Assembly: GCF_020005165.1 (NCBI RefSeq)
Contig: NZ_JAHCLT010000001.1
Location: 434,001-498,000, forward strand
Length of the DNA stretch: 64,000 nucleotides
Reading direction: 5' to 3'
From: Kangiella taiwanensis
Lineage (GTDB): Bacteria > Pseudomonadota > Gammaproteobacteria > Enterobacterales > Kangiellaceae
Positions 8,631 through 19,167 of this stretch are shown here, piece by piece. Both the position numbers and the translations under genes were made by a program. Numbering within the stretch: the stretch's first letter is position 1; each line of letters begins with the position of its first letter. Below the pieces are notes generated by a model. It did no database searches. It was not told where the DNA came from and saw only the letters and a program-made list of their open reading frames with translations.

Positions 8631-9401
8631 CTAGTCGTCCTTCAGGACTTTTTCATTGCAGTGGTGACTGGCGTTATACAGCGCTGCTAAGGTTGCTGAG
8701 CGGAACTCTCGACGGTATAACACACCAACCACTAAGGTTGCAGCAACCATAAAGACAACGGGGTTAAAGAACCAGCCAAGAGTCGCAAGTGCGAAGGTGT
8801 AAGCTCTCAAGCCATAATTAAACGAGTTTGAAGCACGGCTCATAAGCCAGTTAGTGTGTTTTATAAATATCTCTCTATCGCTTTTTGGGTCATCTATATC
8901 CGGCGCTGAGCCAAACAGCACAATAGCGAAATTATACTGCCGCATCGACCAGGTGAACTTGAAAAAAGCGTAAGCAAAAGTCACCACTAATATCAAAATT
9001 TTCAATTCCCAAGCTGCGCGGGAGTCTATCTCAATCCAAGGTAGAGCTTCTAGCAGTGGAATGGCTTTATCTGTCGAGCCAAGGACGGTAAGTAAACCGG
9101 CAATGATGAAAATGGTGGTGGAGGCAAAGAAAGTGACGTTTCTTTGTAATATCCCTAAGCTAGTGACATCCGCCATACGCATATCGCGTTCAATCATGCG
9201 CTCGAGCCACTCAACGCGATTAGCTTCGAGCTGATTAGCGATAGTTGAACTATTGCGTTGTTTGATTCGAGCAAAATAGGTGTAACCTACCCAGCATACA
9301 AGGAACCAACCAAGGGCAATCCAGTCGAGCGGTGGCATGAAAGAAAAGGTCATAACGTAAGTTTGTCGGTACGGTTGCAATGAATAGGCTAAAAGTGCCA
9401 T
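8631..9401 (-). CDS. DUF599 family inner-membrane protein
   Basis: A 256-residue protein with four hydrophobic segments (about 23-40, 90-108, 130-150, 205-235). Its motif-rich middle (RMIERDMRMADVTSLGILQRN, then FFASTTIFIIAGLL) is characteristic of DUF599. Function unknown. The start is uncertain. The first ATG overlaps the 5' region of the divergent gene, and later ATGs at 9353 and 9338 are possible; none has a strong ribosome binding site. It is convergent with the DsbA-like gene, with only 4 bp between stops. Confidence 0.75.
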   Translation of the reverse strand: MALLAYSLQPYRQTYVMTFSFMPPLDWIALGWFLVCWVGYTYFARIKQRNSSTIANQLEANRVEWLERMIERDMRMADVTSLGILQRNVTFFASTTIFIIAGLLTVLGSTDKAIPLLEALPWIEIDSRAAWELKILILVVTFAYAFFKFTWSMRQYNFAIVLFGSAPDIDDPKSDREIFIKHTNWLMSRASNSFNYGLRAYTFALATLGWFFNPVVFMVAATLVVGVLYRREFRSATLAALYNASHHCNEKVLKDD

Positions 9402-9454
9402 GCTTTATGCCTGAACACAAGCGAATCTTAGTAATCAACCCGATAAGGAAAAGT

Positions 9455-11533
9455 ATGCAAAATACTTTGAAAGCAGCGAGCAGCCCTTACCTACAGCAAC
9501 ATAAAGATAACCCTGTACATTGGCAGCAATGGAGCGATGACGTTCTAGCGTTAGCGAAAGAACAGGATAAGCCCATACTGTTGTCGGTCGGTTACTCATC
9601 CTGCCATTGGTGCCATGTCATGGCACATGAGTCATTCGAAGATCCTGACGTGGCGACTGTAATGAATGATTTGTTTATCAATATTAAACTTGATCGGGAA
9701 GAACGTCCGGATTTAGATAAGACGTACCAGTTGGCACATCAGTTGCTCAATCGTCAGGCAGGCGGTTGGCCTTTGACCGCAGTACTGGATCCGCAAACGT
9801 TGGTGCCTTTTTTTAGCGGTACCTACTTTCCCAAAGAAGCCAAGTTTGGGTTGCCAGCATTTACAGAGTTGTTACAGAAAATTAGCGAAGTGTTCAACGA
9901 GCAACGGCAAGAAATTCATGAGCAAAATGGTCGCCTGAGCCAAGCGCTTCAAGTGGTCGCTGGTGGTAGTGAACAAGACGGTGGGAGTAGCAGTGAGCTC
10001 GTATCGCTGACATCAGTCTTGGCATCGAACATTATAGAGCGAGCGGATTCTCGTCACGGAGGGATGGAGGGGGCGCCAAAATTTCCTCAACCCGCGATTT
10101 GGAGCGCGGCATTGCACCTTGCCCAATCAGAGTGGCTAGAAAAAGAGCAGGCCCAAGGCATAACGGAGGCTATTAACCAGTCTTTAAAAGGTTTTAGACA
10201 GTATGGCTTGTTTGACCATTTGGGAGGAGGTTTCTTTCGCTATTGTGTAGATGAGCGCTGGGAAATTCCTCATTTTGAAAAAATGTTGTATGACAACGGG
10301 CAGCTTCTAAGCCTCTTGTCAGAAGCAGGACAACATTATGCCGATGGCGACATAATGCAGGCTGTAGATTTGACTATTCGGTGGCTTGAAGAGCAAATGT
10401 TGTCACCGGAAGGCGGCTTTTATTCTGCGCTAGATGCAGACAGTGAGGATGACCAGGGACGCAGTCGAGAGGGTGCGTATTATTGCTGGCAGCTTCAGCA
10501 ACTGGAGTTCCTTAATGAAGACGAGCAACGCTTTGCGAAAGCTTATTATGGGCTTAATCAGTCGGCGAACTTCGAGGGTAAGTGGCACTTAGTGACTCGT
10601 CAGTCCTGGCGTGAGGTGGCGAAAGACCTTAATGTTCATGAAAAACAATCGCCGATTTTAATGGAATCTGCCAGACAGCAGATGAAAATGGTGAGGGATA
10701 AGCGACTCTTACCGTTTCGAGATGACAAGCTGTTAACCAGCTGGAATGCGCTGACGGTACAAGGATTGTTGCAAGCTAAAAAAGCAGGGAGCAAAGCTGT
10801 AACAGATGAGTTGATTGAAGGTTGTATTGAGTTTTTACGACGCAAAGTATGGAGTGAACAACAACTGTGGGCATGTTTCAAAGATGGAAAGCACTACCAA
10901 CCAGCATTTTTAGATGATTACGGTTATTTAGCGAAAGCACTATTGCTATCGCTGAGTGATCAGTTTTCGCAACAAAATTGGGTTTGGTTAACCCAAATCA
11001 TCGATATCTTGTGGCATGAGTTTGCGGATCAAGCGAATGGAGGATTTTATTTTACATCGGAACAACAAGAGACGGTGATCACTCGCCACAAAAGTTGGAG
11101 CGATGATGCTATGCCGAGTAGCACGACTCAGGCGCTGGAGGCATTGTGGGTGGTGGCTGAATTAACTAACGATACAGAAAAGCTGAGTTTTGTGGAGAAT
11201 AGTCTCCATAGCGCTGCTGCACAGGCTAAACAATCACCACTACAGCACCCTTCTGTCATTCGACTACTTGATATTTGGCAAAAGGGTTTGGAGTTATGGG
11301 TGTTGCGAGGGGAAAGCTTCGAGTTGCCCTCGTGGCATGAGTATTTGGCAACGGGATTAAACCCTGGACGCTGGGTTTTTGCGTTAGAAAAGGGCATAAA
11401 TGATGTGGCACTGGAGAAGAAGTTCCCGGCAAAAGCAGACATGGCTGCCTACTGTTGCCGTGAACACCAATGCTATCCGCCGATAGAGTCTTTCGAACAA
11501 TTAAAAGAATTTGTCGGGACTCACGCTATTTAG
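9455..11533 (+). CDS. YyaL/SPATA20-type thioredoxin-domain protein (DUF255)
   Basis: About 692 residues. The N-terminal thioredoxin-like domain begins with the family signature SPYLQQHKDNPVHW and has a CHWCH motif near residue 50. It is followed by a large alpha/alpha-barrel domain resembling N-acylglucosamine 2-epimerases and glycoside hydrolases (FPQPAIW, GGFFRYCVDERWEIPHFEKML, ALDADSED). The family is widespread (YyaL in Bacillus, SPATA20 in animals), but its reaction is not established. I chose the ATG at 9455 because AAGGA sits just upstream and the conserved domain begins immediately after it; an in-frame ATG at 9380 would add 25 poorly conserved residues. It ends tail to tail with elbB, overlapping by 4 bp. 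Confidence 0.9.
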   Translation: MQNTLKAASSPYLQQHKDNPVHWQQWSDDVLALAKEQDKPILLSVGYSSCHWCHVMAHESFEDPDVATVMNDLFINIKLDREERPDLDKTYQLAHQLLNRQAGGWPLTAVLDPQTLVPFFSGTYFPKEAKFGLPAFTELLQKISEVFNEQRQEIHEQNGRLSQALQVVAGGSEQDGGSSSELVSLTSVLASNIIERADSRHGGMEGAPKFPQPAIWSAALHLAQSEWLEKEQAQGITEAINQSLKGFRQYGLFDHLGGGFFRYCVDERWEIPHFEKMLYDNGQLLSLLSEAGQHYADGDIMQAVDLTIRWLEEQMLSPEGGFYSALDADSEDDQGRSREGAYYCWQLQQLEFLNEDEQRFAKAYYGLNQSANFEGKWHLVTRQSWREVAKDLNVHEKQSPILMESARQQMKMVRDKRLLPFRDDKLLTSWNALTVQGLLQAKKAGSKAVTDELIEGCIEFLRRKVWSEQQLWACFKDGKHYQPAFLDDYGYLAKALLLSLSDQFSQQNWVWLTQIIDILWHEFADQANGGFYFTSEQQETVITRHKSWSDDAMPSSTTQALEALWVVAELTNDTEKLSFVENSLHSAAAQAKQSPLQHPSVIRLLDIWQKGLELWVLRGESFELPSWHEYLATGLNPGRWVFALEKGINDVALEKKFPAKADMAAYCCREHQCYPPIESFEQLKEFVGTHAI

Positions 11534-12186
11534 CCGAGCATCAAGGCGATTTTATCAACCAATTTATCGATACCTTTAGCTGCTTCTGATACGCTGGAAG
11601 CCAGCATGTAGGCTGGTGTTGTGACTAAGTTATTATCTTCATCGACCACAATGTCTTCGACTGGGCATGACTGATGAACACCGCCCATGGCTTTGATAGC
11701 GTCTGCTGTTTCTTGGTCTGTACCAATCGTCAGTTGGGTGCCTTGACCATAAATATGCGGCAACATGGCTGGAGCAATACACATAAATCCGACAGGCTTT
11801 TTATCTTTGGCAAAGTCTTTGATAAAGCTGACTAAATCAGAGTTAACGGAACAATCGCTCCCTTTGACTGCAAAGTCTGATAGATTTTTTGCCGCGCCAA
11901 AACCGCCGGGTAAGATGGCGGCATCAAAGTCTTGTGCTTTAGCTTCGGCCAGATCGATAATATCACCACGAGCAATACGTGCCGCTTCGACTAAGACGTT
12001 ACGACTTTCGCCTTCAGCTACATCACCTGTTAAGTGGTTTATGACGTGCATTTGCTCAATATTAGGCGCAAAACACTGATATTCAAAGCCATGACGCTCC
12101 AAGGCTAATAAAGTCAAGACACTTTCATGGATTTCAGCGCCATCAAATACGCCTGAACCGGACAAAACGACTGCAATTTTTTTCAT
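11530..12186 (-). CDS. elbB: ElbB-type DJ-1/PfpI superfamily protein (glyoxalase-like)
   Basis: About 218 residues of the class I glutamine amidotransferase-like/DJ-1 superfamily. Motifs include VLSGSGVFDGAEIHE at the N terminus, LPGGFGAAKNLSDFA, and the nucleophile-elbow region FMCIAPAM with its cysteine. E. coli ElbB has been linked to isoprenoid synthesis and shows glyoxalase III-like activity, but its physiological role is not settled. The ATG at 12186 is preferred: GGAG lies six bases upstream, and an alternative ATG at 12198 overlaps that GGAG. It is divergent from the large GGDEF/EAL gene across ~145 bp. Confidence 0.9.
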   Translation of the reverse strand: MKKIAVVLSGSGVFDGAEIHESVLTLLALERHGFEYQCFAPNIEQMHVINHLTGDVAEGESRNVLVEAARIARGDIIDLAEAKAQDFDAAILPGGFGAAKNLSDFAVKGSDCSVNSDLVSFIKDFAKDKKPVGFMCIAPAMLPHIYGQGTQLTIGTDQETADAIKAMGGVHQSCPVEDIVVDEDNNLVTTPAYMLASSVSEAAKGIDKLVDKIALMLG

Positions 12187-12330
12187 GGGGAACTCCATGT
12201 CATGAATGTTATCTTTGATGATAATATAGATGGGCCGAGAAATTAAGTTACAGAGTTTTGATTTTTAAAGTAATTTAGTTGAAACTAAAGACTGATATTT
12301 AAGGTAACGCTTTTACCTACAAGGATTTTA

Positions 12331-15300
12331 ATGCCCAAGAATCTGCTAACCCCACTGCTGCTATTTTGTAGTTATCTGCTAATGGTATCTTTGCCTGCAA
12401 AGGCACAGTATGCAGCAGCGGCTTTGCTTGAAGGGGAGCTATCTCAAAGCACCGTGACAGCGATTGTTGAAGATAAACATGGCTTCCTTTGGATTGGTAC
12501 AGAAGACGGGCTTAATCGATTCGATGGTTATAGCGTTAAAATATTCAATAAACAAAATAGCCAGTTACCCAGCACTCGAATTAAAGATCTTGCCATTGAT
12601 AGTGAAGGGGACTTGTGGATAGCGACACAAAATGGCTTAGCGTTGTTTCAGCAAGGCACAGGGAAAATCATTAATTTTTACCATAATGCTCAAGAGCCAT
12701 TTTCTATTGCTGATAACTTCGTATCCAGTTTAGCCGTGGATAAAAACCAAGGGATCTGGGTTGGTACTTACAGTGGTCCTTCATATTACGATCCGGCGAT
12801 CAAAGGCTTTAGAACCTTGCCGATAATGAAAAGTCACCGAGTTCCCGCTTCATTGTCTGAAGTAAAGGACATCATAGTCGATAGCAAGGGGCGAGTTTGG
12901 TTAGTAACGACTCGCGGTGACCTAGCGCAATATTTTCCCAGCATGAACCATTTCATGGTGATTGAAAATCCAACTATGCAAAGTCTGGGGTTGTTGGATT
13001 CTATCGTAGAAACGCCGAGCGGAAAGCTTTGGATGTTGTCTCAGCAGACAGGGATCGTTGAGTTTGATCCTGAGCAACAAAGTTTTAAGAGGCTATCACT
13101 CAGTGATATCGGTTTTGAAGATAATGAGCTTAAGCTGAACAGTTTGTATTTTGATAAAGAGGGTCGCTTATGGGCTGGCACTCAGAAGAAGGGGCTGTTC
13201 ACCCTTAAAAATGGCAAAGTGATCGATCAGCATATCTATGGCAAACCTGGCGCCGTGGGAACCAACAAAATTAATGTGTTATATCAAGATAGTAGCGACA
13301 TCATTTGGATTGGTTCTTCATCTTACTTAAACAAAATTAATCCGAACGCTATTAACTTTGTCCACATTGACCATACGCCAAGTAACGATGGAATGTTAAA
13401 AGGCGATGTCACCTATTCACTTATCGCGACCAGCTATGACAACCTGTTAGTCGGCGGAGACGTTAGCGGCTTGACTGTACTAAAGCGAACCAATGAGGGA
13501 GCAGAATCGGTAGAAGTAACTTTACCGCCTGAGCTAGTTGGGAAAAGCATCAATAAATTAATTGAGATCGGTGCGGGAAGGCATTGGCTCATAGCAGAGC
13601 AGTCGATATGGAAATTTGATGAACTCACCCTATCTTTTGAGCTGATTTACCGAGCGACCGAACCACAAGATTACTTTTTAACGGCGCATTATGATGGCCA
13701 GTACTTATGGCTAGGGACGGTAAGAGGTTTGTGGCGTTTGGATAGTGACAACTCGTTAAAAAAATACCGCTTAGTAGATATCAATTACCACCGAGATAAC
13801 CGCATTAACGTGTTAATGCCGGATACGTCAGGTGACTATTTATGGATAGGATCTGATAGTGGTGTCTATCGTTTTAATGTTCGAGACGAAAGTTTTATTT
13901 CGTTAGATAATTTGTTCACGGGGTTGCCGCCACAAGCTCAAGATGTGGTTTTGAGTTTGGTTATGGATGATGATTCGAGATTGTGGGTCGGGACTTTCGG
14001 AAATGGCCTAGTTGTTTTAGATTTAATTAGCCAGCAGTACACCGTGTTAAATAATGCCGTAAGTAATTTGCATGAAACGGTTTATTCTTTATTGAAAGAT
14101 GAGTCAGGTACCATCTGGGCTGGCACCGGAGGGGGGCTGTACCGAATAGATGCCTCGGATTACAGCATGTCGCAGTTTTCGATTACCGAAGATCAGCCCA
14201 TTATTGAGTTCAATACTGGCGCCACCACAAAAGACCGATTGGGTAACTTATTTTTCGGCGGTATGACGGGAATCATTTATTTTAACCCAGCCGCATACAC
14301 GGAAGATGATAACCCGCCTAAACCAGTGATTACAGATATTTTGGTAAATAACAACTCTATTGTTGTCGGTGATTCCCATCAAACGAGATTGACAAAGCCT
14401 GCAAATATTGCGGATACAGTAAAAATCTATCCAGAAGATACAGCGGTTAGTTTTGACTTTTCCGGCTTCAATTATACCGATCCTTGGAGTAATCGTTTCC
14501 GCTATATGTTGGAAGGTTATGACAATGATTGGACTGAAACCGACGCGAAAAGCCGTCGTGTGACGTATACAAACCTCAAGCCTGGAAGCTATCGATTTAA
14601 AGTTAATGCAGCTAATAAGGACGGTGTTTGGAGTGAAGAACCCGCAGAGATTGAAGTCGAAGTACAAACATTGGCTTGGCTGTCCCCGCTAGCTTATACC
14701 GTGTATGGCTTTATTTTAGGTTTAATTATACTCGCGTTCTCTTACTTGATTTGGTCGCGGATGCGTGAGCGACAATCTGCAGCGCAGCAGTTGGCAGAAA
14801 GTGAAGAGCGTTTAAAGCTATCTTTATGGGGCAGTGGCGACGAGTTATGGGATTGGCAAATTAATACCGGCGCCTTACACCTATCGAACGAGTGGCCTTA
14901 TGATTTTCCAAGGGATGGGATTAGAAGTGGATATTCGATGGCGAATTCAAATATTCATCCCAACGACATGCCTTATGTTAAACAAGCACTTAACGCACAT
15001 TTAGCGGGTAAATCTCTTCATTTTGAAAGCACTTACCGAATTAGTAATGAGCGAGGCGGCTGGATCTGGGTCCTCGATCGAGGAAAGGTTGTTGCGCGTA
15101 GCGAGAACAAAAAACCGTTACGGATGGCAGGAACGTTAAAAAATATCAGCGATTTAAAGGATACAGAACAACAGCTAAGTATGGTGGTGAAGTCGTTCGA
15201 TAATATTTCAGATGGTGTCTGGATTCTTGATGAAGACTACAATTACATCGCCGTTAACAAAGCTTACACCAAGATCACAGGTTTTGAGTCGGAGGAGGTG

Positions 15301-16884
15301 ATAGGCCGTCCGATTCGAGAGTCTGCCATTGTTAATGCGCCGGATAATTTTATTGAAGAACTGAGAGAAGTTCTTATTTCAGAAGGCAGTTGGAGCGGTG
15401 AGTTAGAAGCTATTCGTAAAAATGGGCAGATCTATCCAATAGAAATTAATATCGACGTGGTGCGAGATGGTGATGGCAATATTATTAACTATGTTGGTGT
15501 GTTTTCTGATATTACCTTCCGCAAAAAAGCTGAGAAAGAGTTACGTCGTCTGGCAACGGTCGATCAGCTGACGGGACTTCGTAATCGAAACAGCTTTAAA
15601 CAACGCTTTGAGGAGTTGCTTGCATTATCAGGTGAGTCAGATCAGCATGCTTTGTTGTTCATTGACTTGGATAACTTCAAGCGGATTAATGATTCCTTGG
15701 GGCACGGGGTAGGTGATGAGTTACTTACCTCGGTTGCTAAGACATTGCTGGAGATCACAGAAGACAATCAAGGCATTGTTGCTCGGCTGGGGGGAGATGA
15801 GTTCACTGTGGTGCTGAGTGATGTCGATACTTGGAGTCAGCCAGCGAAATATGCCCAAGCCATCTTAGACCAATTATCCAAGCCGTTATCTCTTTCTAGT
15901 GCTGAGGTTGTTGTCTCGCCGAGTATTGGCATTGTGATGTACCCAGAAAATGGCGAAAGTGCTGAAGAATTGCTTAAAAATGCCGATATGGCAATGTATT
16001 ACGCTAAGAAGAAAGGTAAAAACACCTATCAGTTCTACACGCGGCAGATGAACGAGCAGGCTCAACTTCGAATCAACCTTGAGAGCGAACTTCGCCAAGC
16101 AATTGAAAAAGATGAGTTTGTGGTCTTTTATCAGCCTAAGGTCAGCCTCAAAACCGGCAAGATCACCAGTATGGAAGCGCTTGTGCGCTGGCGTAACCCG
16201 AATCGTGGTCTTGTCATGCCTACCGAGTTTATTCCTTTGGCAGAAGAAGCTGGCTTCATTATTCCGATTAGTCAGAAAGTGGTTGAGAAGGCGTGTTTGC
16301 AGTTACGGGACTGGAAAAATCGAGGGATTTATGACGGTAAAGTTGCGGTGAATCTATCGGCAGTGCAGTTTTATCATGAAAATTTGTGGGAAACGGTAAA
16401 AACGGCACTTCATATTGCGAAAATCGATGCTTCAGCTTTGGAGTTTGAAATCACGGAAGGGATGGTGATGCAGGATTTGGCTCACTCTATCCAACAAATG
16501 AAGACCCTAAAAGACATGGGTATTAGCCTTGCTTTGGATGATTTTGGTGTCGGCTACTCATCATTGGGTAACCTGAAGGACTTCCCGATTGATACCTTAA
16601 AGATTGACCGTTCGTTCGTCTGGGATTTGGAAGACTCTGAGCGTGACCAAAAGTTAGTAGCATCAATAGTGACTTTGGCGCATAACTTGGGGATTATGGT
16701 GGTTGCAGAGGGGGTTGAAACCAAGTTACAAGTTGAAGCGCTTCAGGCTATGAACTGTGAAGAGATACAAGGGTACATTTTCAGTAAGCCAGTACCGCCG
16801 TGGGAGATTGAAGCGATGCTGACTGACCCAGAGTGTAGTTTATTTAATATTTTGCAGGATATGGACGAAGAAGAAGAGGGGTAA
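12331..16884 (+). CDS. Periplasmic-propeller sensor with PAS, GGDEF and EAL domains
   Basis: A 1517-residue single-pass membrane protein predicted to make and/or break cyclic-di-GMP. A signal peptide precedes two-component-regulator propeller repeats (many copies of LWIGT/IWAGT, ~30-690), a Y_Y_Y domain (~700-775), a membrane helix (~785-806), two PAS domains (~815-940 and ~945-1065), GGDEF (~1075-1235) and EAL (~1255-1500). The cyclase motif is intact (GGDEF near 1155). The inhibitory RxxD I-site is absent at the expected position (DNQG instead). The phosphodiesterase domain keeps EAL (~1281) and DDFGVGYSS, so both activities are possible. This reg_prop architecture is related to hybrid two-component sensors such as those used by Bacteroidetes for polysaccharides. 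AAGGA precedes the ATG. Confidence 0.93.
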   Translation: MPKNLLTPLLLFCSYLLMVSLPAKAQYAAAALLEGELSQSTVTAIVEDKHGFLWIGTEDGLNRFDGYSVKIFNKQNSQLPSTRIKDLAIDSEGDLWIATQNGLALFQQGTGKIINFYHNAQEPFSIADNFVSSLAVDKNQGIWVGTYSGPSYYDPAIKGFRTLPIMKSHRVPASLSEVKDIIVDSKGRVWLVTTRGDLAQYFPSMNHFMVIENPTMQSLGLLDSIVETPSGKLWMLSQQTGIVEFDPEQQSFKRLSLSDIGFEDNELKLNSLYFDKEGRLWAGTQKKGLFTLKNGKVIDQHIYGKPGAVGTNKINVLYQDSSDIIWIGSSSYLNKINPNAINFVHIDHTPSNDGMLKGDVTYSLIATSYDNLLVGGDVSGLTVLKRTNEGAESVEVTLPPELVGKSINKLIEIGAGRHWLIAEQSIWKFDELTLSFELIYRATEPQDYFLTAHYDGQYLWLGTVRGLWRLDSDNSLKKYRLVDINYHRDNRINVLMPDTSGDYLWIGSDSGVYRFNVRDESFISLDNLFTGLPPQAQDVVLSLVMDDDSRLWVGTFGNGLVVLDLISQQYTVLNNAVSNLHETVYSLLKDESGTIWAGTGGGLYRIDASDYSMSQFSITEDQPIIEFNTGATTKDRLGNLFFGGMTGIIYFNPAAYTEDDNPPKPVITDILVNNNSIVVGDSHQTRLTKPANIADTVKIYPEDTAVSFDFSGFNYTDPWSNRFRYMLEGYDNDWTETDAKSRRVTYTNLKPGSYRFKVNAANKDGVWSEEPAEIEVEVQTLAWLSPLAYTVYGFILGLIILAFSYLIWSRMRERQSAAQQLAESEERLKLSLWGSGDELWDWQINTGALHLSNEWPYDFPRDGIRSGYSMANSNIHPNDMPYVKQALNAHLAGKSLHFESTYRISNERGGWIWVLDRGKVVARSENKKPLRMAGTLKNISDLKDTEQQLSMVVKSFDNISDGVWILDEDYNYIAVNKAYTKITGFESEEVIGRPIRESAIVNAPDNFIEELREVLISEGSWSGELEAIRKNGQIYPIEINIDVVRDGDGNIINYVGVFSDITFRKKAEKELRRLATVDQLTGLRNRNSFKQRFEELLALSGESDQHALLFIDLDNFKRINDSLGHGVGDELLTSVAKTLLEITEDNQGIVARLGGDEFTVVLSDVDTWSQPAKYAQAILDQLSKPLSLSSAEVVVSPSIGIVMYPENGESAEELLKNADMAMYYAKKKGKNTYQFYTRQMNEQAQLRINLESELRQAIEKDEFVVFYQPKVSLKTGKITSMEALVRWRNPNRGLVMPTEFIPLAEEAGFIIPISQKVVEKACLQLRDWKNRGIYDGKVAVNLSAVQFYHENLWETVKTALHIAKIDASALEFEITEGMVMQDLAHSIQQMKTLKDMGISLALDDFGVGYSSLGNLKDFPIDTLKIDRSFVWDLEDSERDQKLVASIVTLAHNLGIMVVAEGVETKLQVEALQAMNCEEIQGYIFSKPVPPWEIEAMLTDPECSLFNILQDMDEEEEG

Positions 16885-17025
16885 TCCAAGCATTCTGCTG
16901 GCATCAGTAGCAAAAGATCGTTAATTTGAGCAAAAAACGCCCAATTTATTTGATTGGCCGAGCACGGTTTGAGACAATAAGCGCCCAAAAATTGCTGGCC
17001 TTACTCATATCTGTTAGGAGATTCG

Positions 17026-19062
17026 ATGCCCACTTCTGGTAATGACACGCCGAGTCGTTTTCAATTAGCCAATGCAATCCGTGCGCTCAGCATGGATGCC
17101 GTCCAAAAAGCCAAGTCAGGTCACCCTGGCGCCCCAATGGGGATGGCTGATATCGCTCAAGTTCTTTGGAGTGATTTTTTAAACCACAATCCAAGTAATC
17201 CAGACTGGGTCAATCGCGATCGTTTCGTGATGTCGAATGGTCATGGCTCGATGTTGGTCTATTCGTTATTGCACCTTACAGGGTACGATGTCAGCATCGA
17301 AGATATTAAGAATTTCAGGCAATTACACTCGAAAACTCCAGGTCACCCTGAGTATGGCTACACGCCGGGCGTTGAAACGACTACAGGTCCGTTAGGCCAA
17401 GGCATTGCCAACGCAGTGGGTTTTGCTATTGCTGAGAAAACATTAGCGGCTCAATTTAATCGCCCTGATCACGACATTATCGACCACTTTACCTATGTTT
17501 TCATGGGTGATGGCTGCATGATGGAAGGTATTTCCCACGAAGTGTGCTCACTAGCCGGTACTCTAGGGCTTGGTAAGCTGATTGCATTTTGGGATGACAA
17601 TGGTATTTCAATTGACGGTGAAGTTGACGGTTGGTTCTCAGATGATACGCCAAAGCGTTTCGAATCGTACGGCTGGCAAGTGATTGCCGACGTTGATGGG
17701 CATGATCCTGAGGCGGTCAAGAAAGCGATTGAAGAAGCGCGTGCTGACGACAGCCGCCCAACACTGATTTGCTGTAAAACGGTGATTGGTTTCGGCTCGC
17801 CAAACAAGCAAGGTAAAGAGTCGTGCCACGGCGCACCGCTAGGCGATGATGAAATCGAATTGGCGCGTAAAGAATTGAACTGGCCTCATGCTTCCTTCGA
17901 AATTCCAGCAGATATCGCTGGTGCATGGAATAAACGTGATGCGGGCCAGCAGTTAGAAAGTGACTGGGATCAGAAGTTTGTTGCTTATCGAGAAGCGCAT
18001 CCAGAGCTTGCAGATGAATTAAAGCGTCGTTTGGATAAGCGCCTACCGGACAACTTTGCAGCAGAAGCGGATAAGTATATTAAGCAACTGCAAGACGAAG
18101 GCCAAACGGTTGCAAGTCGTAAGGCATCACAGATGGCGTTAAATGCTTACGCACCTTTATTGCCTGAAATGTTAGGTGGCTCTGCGGATTTGGCAGGCTC
18201 TAACCTGACGATTAATGAGCAATCTACAGGTATTACAGCGAAAGACGCCAGCGGCAACTATTTGTACTATGGCGTTCGCGAATTTGGTATGTGCGCCATC
18301 ATGAACGGCATGGCACTGCACGGTGGTTTAATGCCGTATGGCGGTACCTTCCTAATCTTTATGGAGTATGCACGCAATGCCGTGCGTATGGCTGCATTGA
18401 TGAAACAGCAAGCTATATATGTGTTTACGCATGACTCTATCGGTCTGGGTGAAGATGGTCCAACACACCAGCCAATCGAACAATTGGCAAACTTACGTAC
18501 GACACCGAACTGCTCGGTATGGCGTCCTTGTGATGCGGTTGAAACAGCCGTCGCGTGGAAAGTAGCCATTGAGCGTCGTGATGGGCCGACAGCGTTGAGC
18601 TTAAGTCGCCAAGGTTTGCCGCATCAAGAACGTAACGACCAACAACTAGCGGATGTGGCTAAAGGTGCTTACGTTCTAGTAGATAGCGACGAAAAGCCTG
18701 AACTGATTTTGATCGCCACTGGCTCTGAAGTCAGTCTTGCGGTTGAAGTCGCAGCACAATTAACGGCTAAGGGTAAACAGGTTCGCGTGGTATCAATGCC
18801 ATCGACTGACACGTTCGACGCGCAAGATGCGAGTTATAAAGAAAGCGTATTGCCGGCGGACGTCCCAGCGCGTATTGCGATTGAAGCTGCGATTGCAGAT
18901 TACTGGTACAAGTATGTTGGCCTTGAAGGCCAGATCGTTGGCATGACAAGCTTCGGTGAGTCAGCGCCAGCAGGTGATTTATTTGAGCATTTCGGTTTTA
19001 CAGTGGAGAACGTTTTAGCTGTGGCTGAAGACATGTTAGATGAAGGTGGCTTACTGGACTAA
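17026..19062 (+). CDS. tkt: Transketolase
   Basis: A 678-residue thiamine-diphosphate enzyme of the pentose phosphate pathway that transfers two-carbon ketol units between sugar phosphates. Visible signatures are [12 protein letters not shown] at the N terminus, the ThDP motif GDGCMMEG ending with the DDN segment, [10 protein letters not shown], and the substrate-binding [15 protein letters not shown] in the pyrimidine domain. Length is normal. AGGAG precedes the ATG at good spacing. It heads a carbon-metabolism run with gap, pgk and fba. Codon and base use is more biased here than in the accessory genes, as expected for a highly expressed gene. Confidence 0.98.
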   Translation: MPTSGNDTPSRFQLANAIRALSMDAVQKAKSGHPGAPMGMADIAQVLWSDFLNHNPSNPDWVNRDRFVMSNGHGSMLVYSLLHLTGYDVSIEDIKNFRQLHSKTPGHPEYGYTPGVETTTGPLGQGIANAVGFAIAEKTLAAQFNRPDHDIIDHFTYVFMGDGCMMEGISHEVCSLAGTLGLGKLIAFWDDNGISIDGEVDGWFSDDTPKRFESYGWQVIADVDGHDPEAVKKAIEEARADDSRPTLICCKTVIGFGSPNKQGKESCHGAPLGDDEIELARKELNWPHASFEIPADIAGAWNKRDAGQQLESDWDQKFVAYREAHPELADELKRRLDKRLPDNFAAEADKYIKQLQDEGQTVASRKASQMALNAYAPLLPEMLGGSADLAGSNLTINEQSTGITAKDASGNYLYYGVREFGMCAIMNGMALHGGLMPYGGTFLIFMEYARNAVRMAALMKQQAIYVFTHDSIGLGEDGPTHQPIEQLANLRTTPNCSVWRPCDAVETAVAWKVAIERRDGPTALSLSRQGLPHQERNDQQLADVAKGAYVLVDSDEKPELILIATGSEVSLAVEVAAQLTAKGKQVRVVSMPSTDTFDAQDASYKESVLPADVPARIAIEAAIADYWYKYVGLEGQIVGMTSFGESAPAGDLFEHFGFTVENVLAVAEDMLDEGGLLD

Positions 19063-19167
19063 TCATAACGAGTCGGGAAGCACCCATGACGTTGATATGC
19101 TCATGGAGCTGACCTGCTTAGCGTGGTTACAAAATAAGCCCTAAACTGAAAAGATTTGGAGAATCAA

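Noticed and set aside
9380-9454. N-terminal extension of the YyaL-type protein
   Set aside because: The conserved domain begins right after ATG 9455, which has its own AAGGA; the extension overlaps the divergent DUF599 gene.
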